A stretch of 30,638 nt of DNA from Ectocarpus siliculosus (GCA_000310025.1 FN649729.1:2125235-2155872); one strand, 5' to 3'; numbered from the stretch's first letter, positions 1 through 12,900 are shown. Program-made: numbers and translations. The notes: a model not told the origin generated them from the sequence alone.

Positions 1-939
1 CATCCTGCTAAGGGTGTTCGGCATCTTGTGCTTACTTCCTTGCGTACGGATGACAGCTACGTATGACTTAATTTATTTTCTGGTGCTTTCACTTCCAGAG
101 ACAGTTGTAAGCACTGTGTAACTGCCTCGAGGAAGCTTGACCATTTTAACACAACGTGGTGCGATCATCCCCCGTTGCGCGGAGTGAGGTTTCTCCACCC
201 CGCACAACATGATCTACTCGACCACCATTATGGTTACCGCCAAAAAAAAAAACGAGGGTAAAAAAAAAAACGGTAACCTGGTTGCCGAGTTCACGAAGTG
301 AATTGGCTTGTTTTACAACGTCGTTGCCAAGCGACGAAAACCCAATCCCGATGGCAAACACCGAGTGGGGGGCTTGTTTTACAACGTCGTTGCCAAGCGA
401 CGAAAACCCAAACCCCGATGGCAAACACCGGGGGGGGCGGCTTGTTTTACAACGTCGTTGCCAAGCGACGAAAACCCAACCCCGATCACCGGGGGAGGGG
501 GGTAGGCGGGGGGGGTAGTCACGAAATCGTGTTTGTCGGGAAACCCTGTTCCTCCTGTATTTTGGGGGGGTGGTTGGTGGATATCCAGCATGTGGTACGT
601 GGGTGAGTGGGTTTTGGACGTGTGTGCCTTTCACAATCAAGTCGCGAGTTCTGTGGACGGGTTGTGGTTTTGATTGAAAGGGGATTCGCAGCCAAGTTGT
701 TCTTCACACATCAAGAGATCGCACACACTTGGTTTCACGCCCCTTGTCCTCTCCGTCGCCGCAAACGAATCTTCTCGACCACTTGCGGTACGGTAGGGCT
801 GGAAGTTCTCGTTTTCAACCTGATTCGAGTAGTATGGGCCGCTCCTTGCTGCAGCACTTTCGCAAAACATTTGAACAACATTCCTGTCGGCGCTCACTAG
901 TCATTTCCACACGTACGTGCACGTTGGCCGCGCGAGCAG
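1..939. other. 5' flank or intron sequence with weak exon candidates
   Basis: No firm exon is seen here. Bases 1-60 are open in frame 1 and end just before a GTATGA donor-like site. A good pyrimidine-rich acceptor (ending TTCCAG near 98) is followed within eight bases by a GTAAGC donor-like site, so 1-60 and a micro-exon near 99-106 could be upstream exons of the plus-strand gene that follows. The rest holds A-rich runs (about 241-270), a three-copy minisatellite and G-rich stretches typical of intron or intergenic DNA. Overlapping open frames at 146-707 are only by-products of the repeat. Confidence 0.4.
305..505. repeat. Three-copy 66-68 bp minisatellite with internal hairpin
   Basis: Three head-to-tail copies start at about 305, 371 and 439. 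Each begins GGCTTGTTTTACAACG, then carries the hairpin-capable core CGTCGTTGCCAAGCGACG (outer CGTCG/CGACG pairing), then CCCGATGGCAAACACCG and a G-rich end. The first half is nearly identical between copies; the G run and the third copy's end vary. It probably lies in an intron or upstream region of the following gene. Confidence 0.9.
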
Positions 940-3900
940 GCGTTCGCGGAGCTGATTGGAGTCCCGATTATGGTCCAGGCGCGACCGTACGCGGAGCGGG
1001 TGGCCGAGTTCAGGCCCTTCGCCTGCTCCGACTTCATCATCCCAATGTTCACCAAGCTTTGTCCGCCGGGAGAGAAGATGGACAGGTACTAACGTGGGTG
1101 TGCGGTCCACTTTTCTCATGCCAAATTGCTCTGTGTGTGTAGGTTAACGCCGTACACCGATCTCTCAGAGGGAGGCGAGATATATATCACCTGCCAGGCG
1201 AAGGCTTCTTTTCCCATCGGATTGCGGCAACCTTTGTTCCTAAACACCCGGCACACTGACATACACGAAACACGAGAAAAGACCCACATGCACCACCGAC
1301 CGCAACATCACACACGGTATATGTAGGAGACATAATTCGGACACGCCGTGATATCCCCGTCGCCGAGCAGCTTGGCCTGACGGTAGACGCGTAGTAGTGT
1401 GCATGTGGGCTTGCTTGCTGAAGTTGGCCGCGGGAGCTCCTTTCGGTGGCCCCGCGCATTCCCTCCGCAACCCGCATGGTCTCTTCGGCCTGAGACAGAC
1501 TGAATCACCTCGCCCGAGGGAGGGGTACCGTCCTCGCACCGAGTGTTGTCACGGGAGACGCTTTCAAGCTCCCTCCCGTCGAAAGGTTTTTCCTCCATCT
1601 GGCCTCGCCTGTCTGGCATCCCCCCCTTACAAACACGGAGACACCCGCCCAACACATACAGTACGTTGGGCGTTCGGGGTTGGGGACGGCGAGGCGAGGC
1701 GAGGCGCAAGTATTGAGCTGTGACGTGATTGTTGTCCTTGAACGTATCACCACCCAAAGGAACGTTCTGCCAGCAAGACGGTGTCTCTCTGATGCTGACC
1801 ATTCTCAGCTGACGATGTGCAGGCTGCTGCTTCGGTCGCATGTTGCGTTGCCCCCCCCCCCCCTCCCCCGGCAGGTGGCTCGGCAACGCCAAAGTTCCGG
1901 TGGCTGTCACGATGCACGACTTCATGCAGGCTGTCAAAGAGGTGGGAGGGTGGGTGTTGTACCTCGGCAATCGCATGCCGTAGTCGTTACACCATTGACT
2001 TCTCGTTCGCGTCCCTTCCATGCCGGGACGGGGTGATGTCCCGCGTTTGTCGCCGACCCACGCTACGTTTCACAAGGAAGGGAAGGATGAACCAAAACTG
2101 GTCATGATCCTGGCGTTTGATTTGCCAAACCAAATGTGCCATGGGTTGATTGGGCATCCCGGCTAAAGAGTTAGGTGGGGAGGCTTTTCTGCATCACGCT
2201 TACCCTGGAGAACCGCGATTGTCTTTTCCGTGCAGCGCGCAACCGTTCTTTTACGATTTAACACGCACAGAAAAAACTATCTCGATGTGTTCCTTCGGCA
2301 TTGGCATGTGCAGTCTGGCTTCTGTACCCTATACCACCGTTGGCACACCGATCGACAACCGACCCAGATCGTCGTGAAACACGATGGTGCTACAAGAAGC
2401 AAGAAATTGGTAGCCTCCGGTCTCCGCTGTGTAGTGGGCCTCTGTGAACAACTGCCACCATCACATCGTAAGGGGTCTGCGAGTGCGAGTGCGCGTCGTC
2501 TGGCGTTGTTGACTTTGTTCGATTGTACTCTCCCTCCCGTCTATTTCCTCGTCGGTGTGGCTGCAGGTCTGCCCGGACGTTCCCGCCGAGTGTCCGGCGA
2601 TGGTGGTCTTCTTGATACAGGTCAGTAAACGCCGAGTTGTGTGCGGCGTGCGGGCGTGGCTGTGTCCCGTGTGTACTGAATTGTGTGGGCATGCCGATAT
2701 CTCGTCACCACTGGCGGGGGGACACGCGTACGTACGTCGGGTTGTTTGCGTGTCCGTCCAAAAAGTGCGTCTTACGTGCTATTTAGTCAAGAATCCTCTC
2801 AAACCCTCGCGGGAGCGGCCCTTCAACTTCGTTCAGAACAGTCCCCTTGCCCACCCCTAATGGACGCAGCATTGCAGCTGTTGATTATGCCACATTTTTT
2901 GGTATCGTCGCTATCTAAGACGACGGCCCCTTGAATCGATTTCGGGGAGGAGGGCGAAGATTTCACGACCCCCGTGGATGAGCGTCCAGGATGCTACAAT
3001 GATGCAGAAATTCAACACGCAAGTAGAGCAAACATTTGCCATTTCACCAATAATCGCGTTTGTTGTGTATTTCCGCTTTGAGACTACCGGCGTATTTTCA
3101 ATGGTCAGCCGGTAAGGGCGGTCTATGCCAACTAAAGAAACGCGCACGCACACGTACGCACGACGTGAATGTCGCACTAATCATCACGTCGGACCGTCCT
3201 TCGCAGATAGGGAGGCTCGCAGAGAGCCTGGATGACCAGTGCCGACGAGAGAAGCTCAACAAGCCGAATGCCGGCCGACCAAGCGTGGATCTGGACGAAG
3301 CGCTCAGGGTAGCAATGCCCGTAAGTGCCACCGCCGTCTCTCTATTGTTTGCCCGTCCATCCACCTCTCGGCAACAAATGTTATCCCTTCAGATGTCATC
3401 CATCGCCGCCTCGTTTTCGTTATTTTCAGAACCAGACACAGTATTTCTCTCACCGCTATCGGTGGACCAGAGAGATGATCAAGAAATGTCACGTTGGTGG
3501 TGAGCTCGTCGTGGTTGGTTGTCCATCCAACACCCATGTGTGTCCCATGCGCCTGTCACCACGCCTGATCCTTCTACATCTCGCTTCCCTCGTATCACCC
3601 CGCCCACCGGTCAAAAATGCAATATGGACAGAATATTTGTCCGTGTGCTGCGATTTCTCCTTCGAGCCCGGCCCGCCACATTGAAACCCCCTAAACGCTA
3701 CCATGACTTTTTTGCTGTTTGCGGGACGACGGCCACATCGATGCCTTACTAAAGGTATGGTCCGCTGAAGAAGAGTATCTCATCATGAAGGTCACGCTCA
3801 ACGCGATCGACATCCTGCGGCGCTGGATGCGAAGGTGAACAAGAATATCATGGGGACTATTGTAGGGCACCAAAACCAACACCGGAGTGATACGCAATGA

Positions 3901-4811
3901 CCGTTATCTCATCTCACCATTACGTAGGTAGGTGTCTCCATGCACGGATGGTTGATCTGTTTAGGGGGAGCAAGTCCCGGATAGGTCAAACGGGACCTTC
4001 CACTGCAGGTCTATGGTACAGTACTGTAGTACCACAACGCACCGCTGACAATACTGCATCGATCGTACAAATAGCTGACTGACCTTTTTTCCCGCAAGGG
4101 CGTGAATTGGGTAGTCTAGAGGGTGGGCACCACCGGGGCGTTAATACTTGATACACTACACCTGTCTTCATGTAGCCCCGGTGGTGCCCCCACTCACGCC
4201 AGACAGCCAACAACCCCACTCAGCCACAAATCGAACGGACTCCGCCGTACTCTTGTAACCTTTTTGGCATACCCCTCCCGGCCATGCAAAGACCGCGGCG
4301 ACGGAGAGCGGCCGGCGAGACTCTCCCGCCGACCCAGCAGCCAGAGCCAAACCAGGCCGCCAGGGCGAAGACAGCCCGGAAGACCAAACGGCCGACGCTG
4401 ACGTCAAGCAACAACAAGGAGACCGCCAAGGCGGCGCGATTGGCAGCGACGAGCGAGGCGCCCCCCTCCATCGATAACAGCAGGACGAGCAACAGCAAGG
4501 CCCCCAGGCGAGGCTCGACGAGGAAGATGCGGGGGTCGGCTTCGTCCCCGTCAGTGACCGCTCCGAACCCTGCTGCCGCCGCCGCCGCCGCCACCGACGC
4601 TGCAGCGGCGGCCACGGTCGGCGGTGGCGCTAAGGAGGACAACCAAGCGGCGGCGGCGGCGGCGGCGGCGGCTGCCAACGAGGAGGGGCAGCACGAGTCG
4701 CCACGCGCTCGGCAGCGGCTCGAACAGGCGAAGGTGTTGGACAAACAAGTCGAAGCCAGCCGAGAAGAAGGCGGGGGGGGGGGGTTAACTAGCTCGCCAC
4801 GAGGGGGCTAA
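940..4811 (+). CDS. Multi-exon gene of unrecognised family, basic and alanine-rich C-terminus (5' end not found)
   Basis: I do not recognise the family. Exons read from splice signals and phase: 940-1085, 1143-about 1316 (3' border weak), 1875-1941, 2567-2620, 3207-3320, 3430-3499, 3771-3834 and 4292-4811 with a TAA stop. All junction phases agree (2, 2, 0, 0, 0, 1, 2). The second exon's latter half reads poorly and its donor is uncertain. The seventh exon needs the internal acceptor at 3769-3770; the nearer AG at 3753-3754 breaks the frame. The visible protein starts with a mixed region (AFAELIGVPIMVQARP), then helix-rich segments (WLGNAKVPVAVTMHDF; AMVVFLIQIGRLAESL; EEYLIMKVTLNAIDIL), then a basic cluster RRWMRRPRRRRAAG. 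A 170-residue low-complexity tail with two poly-alanine tracts follows. The basic stretch suggests a nuclear or nucleic-acid-linked protein, but this is only inference. The gene faces the atlastin gene tail to tail. Confidence 0.6.
2065..2185. repeat. Dispersed repeat, copy 1
   Basis: This intron segment matches 13585-13690 in order and direction. Shared blocks are CGTTTCAC..CACAAGGA, ACTGGTCAT, a CAAACCAAAT block, GCCATG and GGCATCCCG, followed in both by an AAAG and G-rich end. The two copies lie in introns of different genes on opposite strands, so this is a mobile or formerly mobile element, not a gene duplication. Confidence 0.65.
3087..3145. repeat. Dispersed intronic repeat, outlying copy
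   Basis: The core TTTTCAATGGTCAGCCGGTAAG, then GGCGGTC and ATGCCAAC, ending in a CA-rich tract, matches the four to five copies clustered at 10832-11600 in the introns of the atlastin gene. Here it sits in the intron before the exon at 3207. Confidence 0.7.
4125..4189. repeat. Perfect 15-bp inverted repeat (hairpin)
   Basis: Left arm GGGCACCACCGGGGC at 4125-4139 and right arm GCCCCGGTGGTGCCC at 4175-4189 are exact reverse complements, separated by a 35-base AT-richer loop. It lies in the last intron of the plus-strand gene, about 100 bases before the final acceptor. It could be a foldback remnant or an RNA structure near the splice site. Confidence 0.9.
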
Positions 4812-6977
4812 TAGCAAACCGATAGAGGTGTGTGGGGGGTTGTGTATGTGTTTTTTTAGAGGCCGTATGTAGAAGTAAAATAATCGTTCCCCCCCTCTAT
4901 TCCGTGTCTCGAGTAGTAATCCCGTGTTGCTTTGTCCCATTTCGATTCAATGTGACCGGCCCACAGAGTACGTGGAGCAAGACTTCAGCAACAGGAGAGA
5001 GCGCGGTTGACATCAAAATTGAAAAAATGGTTCATCACGTAGACTACAGCTGCCTTCAAAACTGTTTAGAAGAATGCCCTGTCAATACAAATGTCAATTA
5101 CAAGTTGATTACCCGCCGGTCATTACGGCTTCAGAAGTGTTTTCGGGGCCGGTGAAAATCTGTCCTTTTCACGGCGAGTGGCCCACACAATGACCACCAA
5201 TCGGAGAAGCAACCCCTTTGGGAGTCAGGGCGTCGCTGGCTGAAAAAGTCGCCCTGTGCCCCAAGGCGACAGTGTTTGACAACATGCACGCACCAAAGAA
5301 GAAAAAGCACGAACCACATCCGTTCGAATGGCCGAAGGGCCGAGGAAGCACGACGAGCGAAAAACAAACCTGGTACAGTATTATCATTATCCAACTCCAT
5401 CCAAGGACTAAAAAGACGGCTACAACAATAGGCATGCCATGCAATCCTTGCTGCGGTTGCAACAAGAGCTATCACGCCTGCGATACGGCAACTACAACGG
5501 ACGGACGACGGGGCACAAATCACATCCCTCGCCGCAACTCTTTTCCCATCACCCACACTGCTGTGCCAGCGGCACAAGACAATCACACGGCACGACATGA
5601 AAGATATCTATGCAACGAGGTCGGCCAGGCAGCAGCTGAAACCAACATCGCACGGCCAGCCACAACGAAACACTTTACCACAGACCCCCCCCCCCCCCCC
5701 CACCCCGAACGCGAACAAGCAACAACAACGGCATGGAGAGCATTCAGTGGGCCGCCGAAAAGCCCTGGAGTCAGGCGGACCCACCGACCGTGCGTTCCGA
5801 CCGACCGCACAACAGCCACCACGCCGCCCGCCGCCTGCCTTGCCTCGTTGACCGACACAAGGGGGGACATTTGCACGCTCACACACACCGCTGACGAAAA
5901 CCAGACTCACGCACCGCACTACCCGACTCTTCCCTGCCTACCCCGTTCGCCCAACACTCCCGACGACGACCGCAACAAGCATCGGCGGGTCCGATAAACC
6001 CGGAGTACACGAGACGCAAGCAAGCAAGAGCATGCCAGAGGCAGAGCGAGATCATCGCAGGGGACGAAAGAGAGTAGAACGCGCGACCGTTCCGGTCCCG
6101 TCGCCTCCCGAAAACAACGAACCGCCTCTCCACATCCTTTGGGAAAAAAAAAATGATGCGCTCAGAATCGTTGCGGTTCTTACGCGCGCCGGGGGCGACG
6201 CAAAATCATGCGCCCGTGAACGGCTCGGCAGGGCAAAAGACAAGTACCACAGAACGCGCCCCCCCACTTAAGACCAACCTAACCTACAATTCCCCGAGGC
6301 TCGCTCTTTCTTTTTTTCCTCTGCGGGGTAACCGAACAGCGACCACCTATATAGGTATTAGTGTAGGAAAATAACTGAGAACCCTGTTCTTGTGGTCAAG
6401 CCCTTAAAAAAAATATTTTCTCTCCTTTTTTCTCTCGTTAACCTTGATTGTCGAACCCACAGAATCTTTAGGCGGCGGCGCGTTCTGTAGGTGTGTCAAT
6501 ACGAACGCTGCCCGCGTGGCGACGGAGGGACGGACCCTCCGGCAGGGTAGTTCGCTGCTGATCAACCACATTTCCGAACCAGAATAAAAAAAAAACACGA
6601 AACGAAACACCTTTCGAACCAAGAAAAATCATAATAATAGTACGTAGCGGCAGCTTTGTGCCGACTATCCAGACACAAGAACAACAGAACACCTGTCAGC
6701 GGGGGACCCACTTCCCTCCCCCAGCTGTGTGTCTCCAGCTTCCACACCCAGAGGGGGCTCCGTGAATCGCCAAAATGACTACCTCGAGGGACTCGCACCC
6801 TCGCCCCCGCCATCCCGGGCCTTCCCCATCGACATCTTTGAAACAAAAACAGCAAGGCTGCTTTTTGTTGGAGGGAGGGAGGGTCTCTGCCCAATCAACG
6901 AACCACAATCACAACGCTTGTCTCGACGAGCGAAAACACGGTGGTGGCGCCTGTCTTCTAAGGAGGGAGGGTAGTTG
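4812..6977. other. Interval between convergent genes, probably 3' flanks
   Basis: I see no convincing exon. The stop of the plus-strand gene lies just left and the stop of the minus-strand atlastin just right, so this 2.2 kb should hold both 3' UTRs and transcription ends. A long plus-strand open frame at 5218-5997 has a threonine/proline/histidine-rich translation with homopolymer runs and no recognisable domain. Homopolymer C runs (about 5686-5701) and A runs are present. No clear poly(A) signal can be assigned. Confidence 0.5.
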
Positions 6978-9900
6978 TTACTGGGTCTTGTTCTTGTTGG
7001 CCTGCTGCACTTGCTCCTTCAAGTTTCCTAAACATCGCCCCGAGTAGGGGAAAAACCGCAAAAACAGTTGCGGCGGGCGAGGGAGGGGGCGGTTGAAGGA
7101 CCGGACGGGGCGTTGGGTGCGGTGTTGTACACGAACAACGACAACCAAGATGATGCGGAGACAAAGCTGATGGTTCGGATCAGCCAAAGACCGGGAGACA
7201 CTCTACATGCATGGTGTGCGACCTGGCTTACAGTACATGTGCCCGAGAAAAACAAAACGAAACCGTTACAGCGGTCACAGAACAAACGTCCAGACATGCA
7301 AGGAGGCGTGTGTGTGTGAAAGTTGCTAAACAAATTGTCCACCTTCTTCTTGCCGAGAAAACAATCCACACACAGCATGGCTCTCGATGGTGCGAGAGAG
7401 TGGTTTCATCGCTCACCCATGGGGACAGACATGATTGACTGAACCGGCTGCATTCGCGCTCATGCGTTTTCAAAAAAAAAGGGGGCAATAGACCCGACAA
7501 CGCTGTCGTAATCGTTTGGTGCTCCCAACGTGAAAAAAAACGTGGTGAGAAAGTGGGAGGGATGACGCAACATGGAAATTACCACTTCGTATGCACCCAG
7601 AACACCTTTACCGTATCGACCTCTATGTTGAGACGGATCGTGGTAATGGGGAGGGAAGCAGAACAAACAAGCAGAGTAGACGCCAGAAAAAAAAGGCCAC
7701 AAAACATAATTGACATGCTACTGTTCGTATCGACCTCAATATTAAGACGGATCGTGGTAGAGGGGAGTTAAGCAGAACAAACGCCAGAGAGAAAAGGGCT
7801 ACAAGACATAATTGACGTACTGCTCGTATCGACCTCTATACTGAGACGGATCGTGGTAGAGGGGAGTGTGAAGAAGAACAAACAAGCAGTCGCCACAGAA
7901 AAGGCTACACACGACATGCTGCTTACCGACCAACACCGGCAGGAGGTGGCCGAAGTGCTCGGCGACGCCCTTGAGCTTCTGCCGGAACATGACCAGCAGC
8001 ACCACCACCATCGCGAAGTAGATGAAACCCAGCGTGTCGGACGTCTTGCGGCACGAGTCCGACCACCTGCCGACGCAAGGAGAAAAAGGGGAAAACAAAC
8101 GACGGCACACGTACGTGCGGTACGCGTGATTTACATAACAAACGAGAAACGACCGCGTCAAATGCCAGATCAGTACGGATAGATGGAGGTACTGGGTAGA
8201 GAGATCGTAAACGGTTTTTATTATGAAACAACGACAACCACAGCGACCACCACCACCTGAGAACCTGCCATGTACAGAAACCCAAGCTCCAAAAAAAGAG
8301 AGTTCAGAATTACAAGAAAACGGCCTCGAGAACTGGTGCGCTCAGATACGGGGCTCTACAAATAAAAACTCGTAAAGTCGATACCAGGTATTGCGGTACC
8401 CCATAGAGAATAAAAGAAACGGGCCTCGGAGCAAATCAAGGGGTTCTGGAGTGGTGGCTTGTTCTCTACAGGCCGGTTTTGTTTGCCGCAAGAGGACGAG
8501 AAACTCGGAAAACAACGCCCAAGAGTGCGGGGGGGGCGTGCCGGTTTTACAGGGTCGTCTGCCCATGGACGCGTTCCCGGCTAAGGAGGGCAGAGTCAAC
8601 AACAGCAGCAGGGAACATCTACAACATAACCACAACAGTTCGAGCAGGGTCGTTTGTTGCGCGGCATGTGCTCGGCTTCACAGCCTTAGACCACTATAAT
8701 AGCGTGGCAAAACAGCGAAGTGAAATATGCTACAGACTCGGACGCGTTCGCTGGCGCTACAGAACGCCGTCACAGGTGACGGGGACGGGGTGGTGTGGAG
8801 ACTGCTGGGACACACGTGCTCCGACCGCGGGAAAGTTAACTTTGCGACGGACGGACGGGCCCACCCCGACCGACCCACGTACCGATCGGAGGCTTTAATG
8901 ATAACGGCGCATTGAAACACGTCAACCACTCATGGCGGGCATGGCCAGCTTCATAAAAATCCTTCAAACACTACCTGGTGGATGTCTTGAAAATAGACAT
9001 TAACCCCCGACCCCGAAAAAAAAGAAGCAAAAAAACATTTGTTCTCGGCACTAAAGCAGCAGATACTGTACACACATGCGGAGTAGCTCACGGCCGCGAT
9101 CTTTGCTGCCTCGCAAACAAACGGACAAGACACGCGGCACAAAAAAAAGAAAATTTATCGTCACTACAGCACGAGAGACATAGTACTTACGCGGAGCAGC
9201 TCAGGTCCGCGATCCACCGGGCGACGTAGGAAGCGAAAGCGATCATCATCGGGATCACCCAGTACTCGGTGCCACGGAAGGGATTTCTGCCCGAGTTAGC
9301 CTCGGCATACCTGGGGCCGCCGCGCGCAAGCATTTCTTGTTTTGTTTTGGTTTCCATGGTTGGTTGTGTGGTGGTGTGAGCGGGTACAAACAGACAGCAA
9401 ATACGTCAACATGAAGACGTACATCATACCCCACAGACAGGGACGTGTAAAAGTCTACTACGACGACGGGCCGTCCACCCAGATTAGTCGCCTGCTTGCG
9501 TTATTGCCGTACTCCGCAAAGCGCACGAAACAGGGGCACCCCCGACCAGCTAAAGAGCAACTGCCTGGTCGACACGCATCGTACGTAGTTGTGATAGCAC
9601 CGCAGAGTATCCAAACACATGCTGTGCCCCGCGAAGCCACACGCATATCGCTCGTTTGGGATGTGTATTGCGATGACCCCTGGTGAGAAAGGTGGTGTGC
9701 CGGTATGGACCCCAAGCTCACCAAAACAACGTTTACACATGTCGCCGTGAGAGAGAGCATCCCCCAGCAAAACAAGAAATGCCTACCGCAATAGACGTCA
9801 TGCGCTACATATTACGTGTTGAGATGCAGCATGGCCAGCCAGAACAATTTCGGCATGGTGAACGATGAACCGTCTAAACCAACCAAATTATCCAGAGATA

Positions 9901-12900
9901 TCTACGTGCATGCGAAAACTCCTATTGAGAACACCGAGGGGACACACGGATTGGGAGGCTGGATGCATAACTGCGATAAACGTTGCGGATGTGATGGGCG
10001 AGAGGAAGAGGGTACGGTGCATGTCGTTGCAGTAAAAAAAAAACTAAACTAAACACGAAAGGGGGGACGCTTGATTACTATCCCCGGAAAGGGGGCAATG
10101 TTCAGTTTTCAGTCCGGGAACCCTGCTAATGGAGTACCGTACAGGACTATTATAGTCCCTACCATACAGAAGCAAACCGCGGAGCCCCAAAAAATGTGTG
10201 GAGGGAGGAAGCAACCGGGCCGGAGGGAATTGCAAAACATCCTCTCGCATCTCTGCACCCCCTCCCAAGCACAAACACACAAACAAGGACAAGACTCTCA
10301 CCGAATCTTGGCATCATCCAGCTCCTCGAGCAGCAGCGCTCGCACCCTCGACACCTCCGAGCGCCTGCCCATGGTGGCCATGGCGTCGAACACCCCGAGG
10401 CCCCCCTCCCGGCAGAGCCCCTCGTGCTCCTCGAAAGAGGGCGGGGACAGGTAGCCCGTGGCGTTGGGCCCGAGGAGGCGGTCCATTTCCGCCTTCGATG
10501 GGACAGGCAGCAAGGCCGCGTTGTCGGCGGAAAGGCGTGGCGGATGACGGTTACACCGAGAGTCGAGAAGGGGGGGGAGCGAAGCGGAGAGGGGTGGCGT
10601 GTGTGTGAGCGTGAGCACTCTATGCAGTGTACTCGATGATTGCGGACCTTCAGTCGCGAACGTCTTGCTTTTAACCAGTCAGCGGCAAGACAACAAAAAC
10701 CTACGATACACAAGGCCAACATATTGTCAATTGGTCAGCCAAACAGTCGGTTACCACCGTCTACGCACACTAAACAACAAGCTCTGCACACGCAAAAAAA
10801 AATGTTTTGTGTTTTCAACCGCACTGAGACTGACGTCTTTTCATTGGTCTGCCGCTTAGCGCGGTCGATGCTAATAATAATAAAAAAAAACACACACGCG
10901 CGCGCGCTGTGATGTGTGTCTCTGTGAAATAATATGTAGAGAGAGTCGTACTGGCGTTCGGATTTGGCGCGTTGCGCATTTTTCGAACTTTGGCCCCCTT
11001 CCAGGGACCTTGACTTTACCCGCTGGCACCGACGTCTTTTCATTGGTCAGCCGGTTAGCGCGGTCGATGCCAACAACAAAAAAACACACACACACACGCA
11101 CGCACGCAACAACGCGCGACGTCAAACAAGAACGGAAAAGGCACGCTCGAACGCCAACACAGCAGCCTTGGTCATTCCCACAACCACACCTTGTACTTGT
11201 GGAGCGCCACGTGCTTAGCGTTGCCGTTGTGCGCCCCCGCGGTCGCCTCGAGCAGAGATCGGGCCGCGGGGAAGTGTGCGCCATTGTGGAAGAGCTCCAC
11301 GTACGCGGAGGCGTAGTTACGGAGCTCGGGCGCCGTCAGGAAGCGGCCGTTGATCCTCTTCGGCTCCAGCTGCACGAAAGAAGAAGAAAAAAAAACATTC
11401 TCCGGTTTATTAGCCGAGAGGTGAGGCTGACGTCCCTTAATCGATCAGCTTGTTAGCGCGGTCGACGCTACATAAATAACGACACACAGAGACAGATACC
11501 TCGACTGTATCCGCTGGTGCTGGCGTCATTTCATTGGTAACAGCCGGTTAACGCTGTCGATGTTCAAAACAATTAATCTTGACCGCTGGCAATGACGTCA
11601 TCCCTCACCAGCTCTCCGAAGATGTGGCGCACGTAGGTGTTGAGCAGCCGCAGGAACGAGGGCTGGATCTTAGAGATGTCGCCGCTGAAGGTCTTCTTGA
11701 CCACGTCGAAACCCGGGTGCGTCAGGCCGAAGCAGGAGATCTTCTCGAAGCACGACGTGATCTGGCGATGGGGGGGGGGGGATGATGATTCCTTAGGTCG
11801 GGCGGGCCTCGACGTGTGTTATGCTTACCGATAGTCGACCCCGGCATGCCTGTGAAGAAATACGGTACAGTACGGGGGAAGCGCCTTCCACGGCGACCAT
11901 GGTATCAACTGCTCCACTGAGACAAAAGAGCAGGCAAGCACAGCAGCGAGAAAACACTTGAATGCGCAAAACAACCAACAAAAAACACACACCCCCTTCA
12001 CGGCGGTAACCAGAACATCGCCGGCAGCAGCAACGGCAGCAGCTACAGCAGCAGCACATGTCCCAAGGCACCTTACCCAAAACTAGACGCTGTTTGGCAC
12101 CGCCTTGAGTTGCACCTGACACCTCCTACCTGCTCCCGCGTGTCACGGAGGTCCTTGATTCCCTTGTCCTCGATCACCTCGGCGAGGTAGTCGATCATTT
12201 CGTCCTGAAGCTTGGGCCCCGGCAGATCCTCATCCTCGTAATTCTGCAAAAAAAAAAAATGAAGCCAAGATCGACACAGCAAACACAGCAGCGGGGCGTG
12301 GGAATAGAATTGTTTTCGCGACAAACCGGTGCGCGCTTGGGCCGAGGGGGGGGGGGAGGCTACTCATTTCATATCGCACATGGCCGTAGTGTTCAGAAGC
12401 TAGACCAATCGCAGGTCGTGTATTAGCGGGGGATGTGGGTGGTATTTCTCCGCTCCTCCACCTGCAGGACGGCGATATACAAAAACAAGCTACGCGGCGT
12501 TTTCGGTCAATACCTACTGACGTTTGGGCTGGGGAGCGGATCAGATCCGCGACAAGGGCAATTTCAATAGTCAAGGGAGCGTCTCGTTTGGAATTGGTTT
12601 CTCTCCGGGATAGGGAACGTGGGACACACCGTGGGACATACATACCGGTAGCCGTTACCGCAGTCATTCCGCAGCGATTGCGTCGCTACGATGAAAACCA
12701 GCGAGCGTTCCGAACAAACAAAACCCGAACCAGAACCCGAACCACGCGCCACGAGAAGCATACATGCCGATGCAACTACAACTCCACATATGATGACCCC
12801 TGGGTTCAGCGTTCGCGCGTCGCGCCACGTCGCCATGTCACAACTCTAACGCGTACCACTGATAGTACCGTTGCTCTTGCTGCTCTTGCTGCTGTTACTG

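Noticed and set aside
305-505. CRISPR-like array
   Set aside because: Only three repeats, tandem with no unique spacers, in a eukaryotic intron-rich context.
1308-2021. 237-codon minus-strand ORF
   Set aside because: Covers introns and one small exon of the plus-strand gene, with no motif or plausible composition.
4220-4744. 174-codon minus-strand ORF rich in Ala and Leu
   Set aside because: Antisense of the terminal exon of the plus-strand gene, whose phase matches the previous exon.
5218-5997. 259-codon plus-strand ORF
   Set aside because: Thr/Pro/His-rich low complexity with a homopolymer C run, no motif, and position in the 3' flanks of two convergent genes.
10299-10302. Stop codon ending the atlastin protein after DDAKIR
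   Set aside because: The TGA overlaps a GTGAGA donor; splicing there restores phase into the membrane-segment exons, as the family requires.
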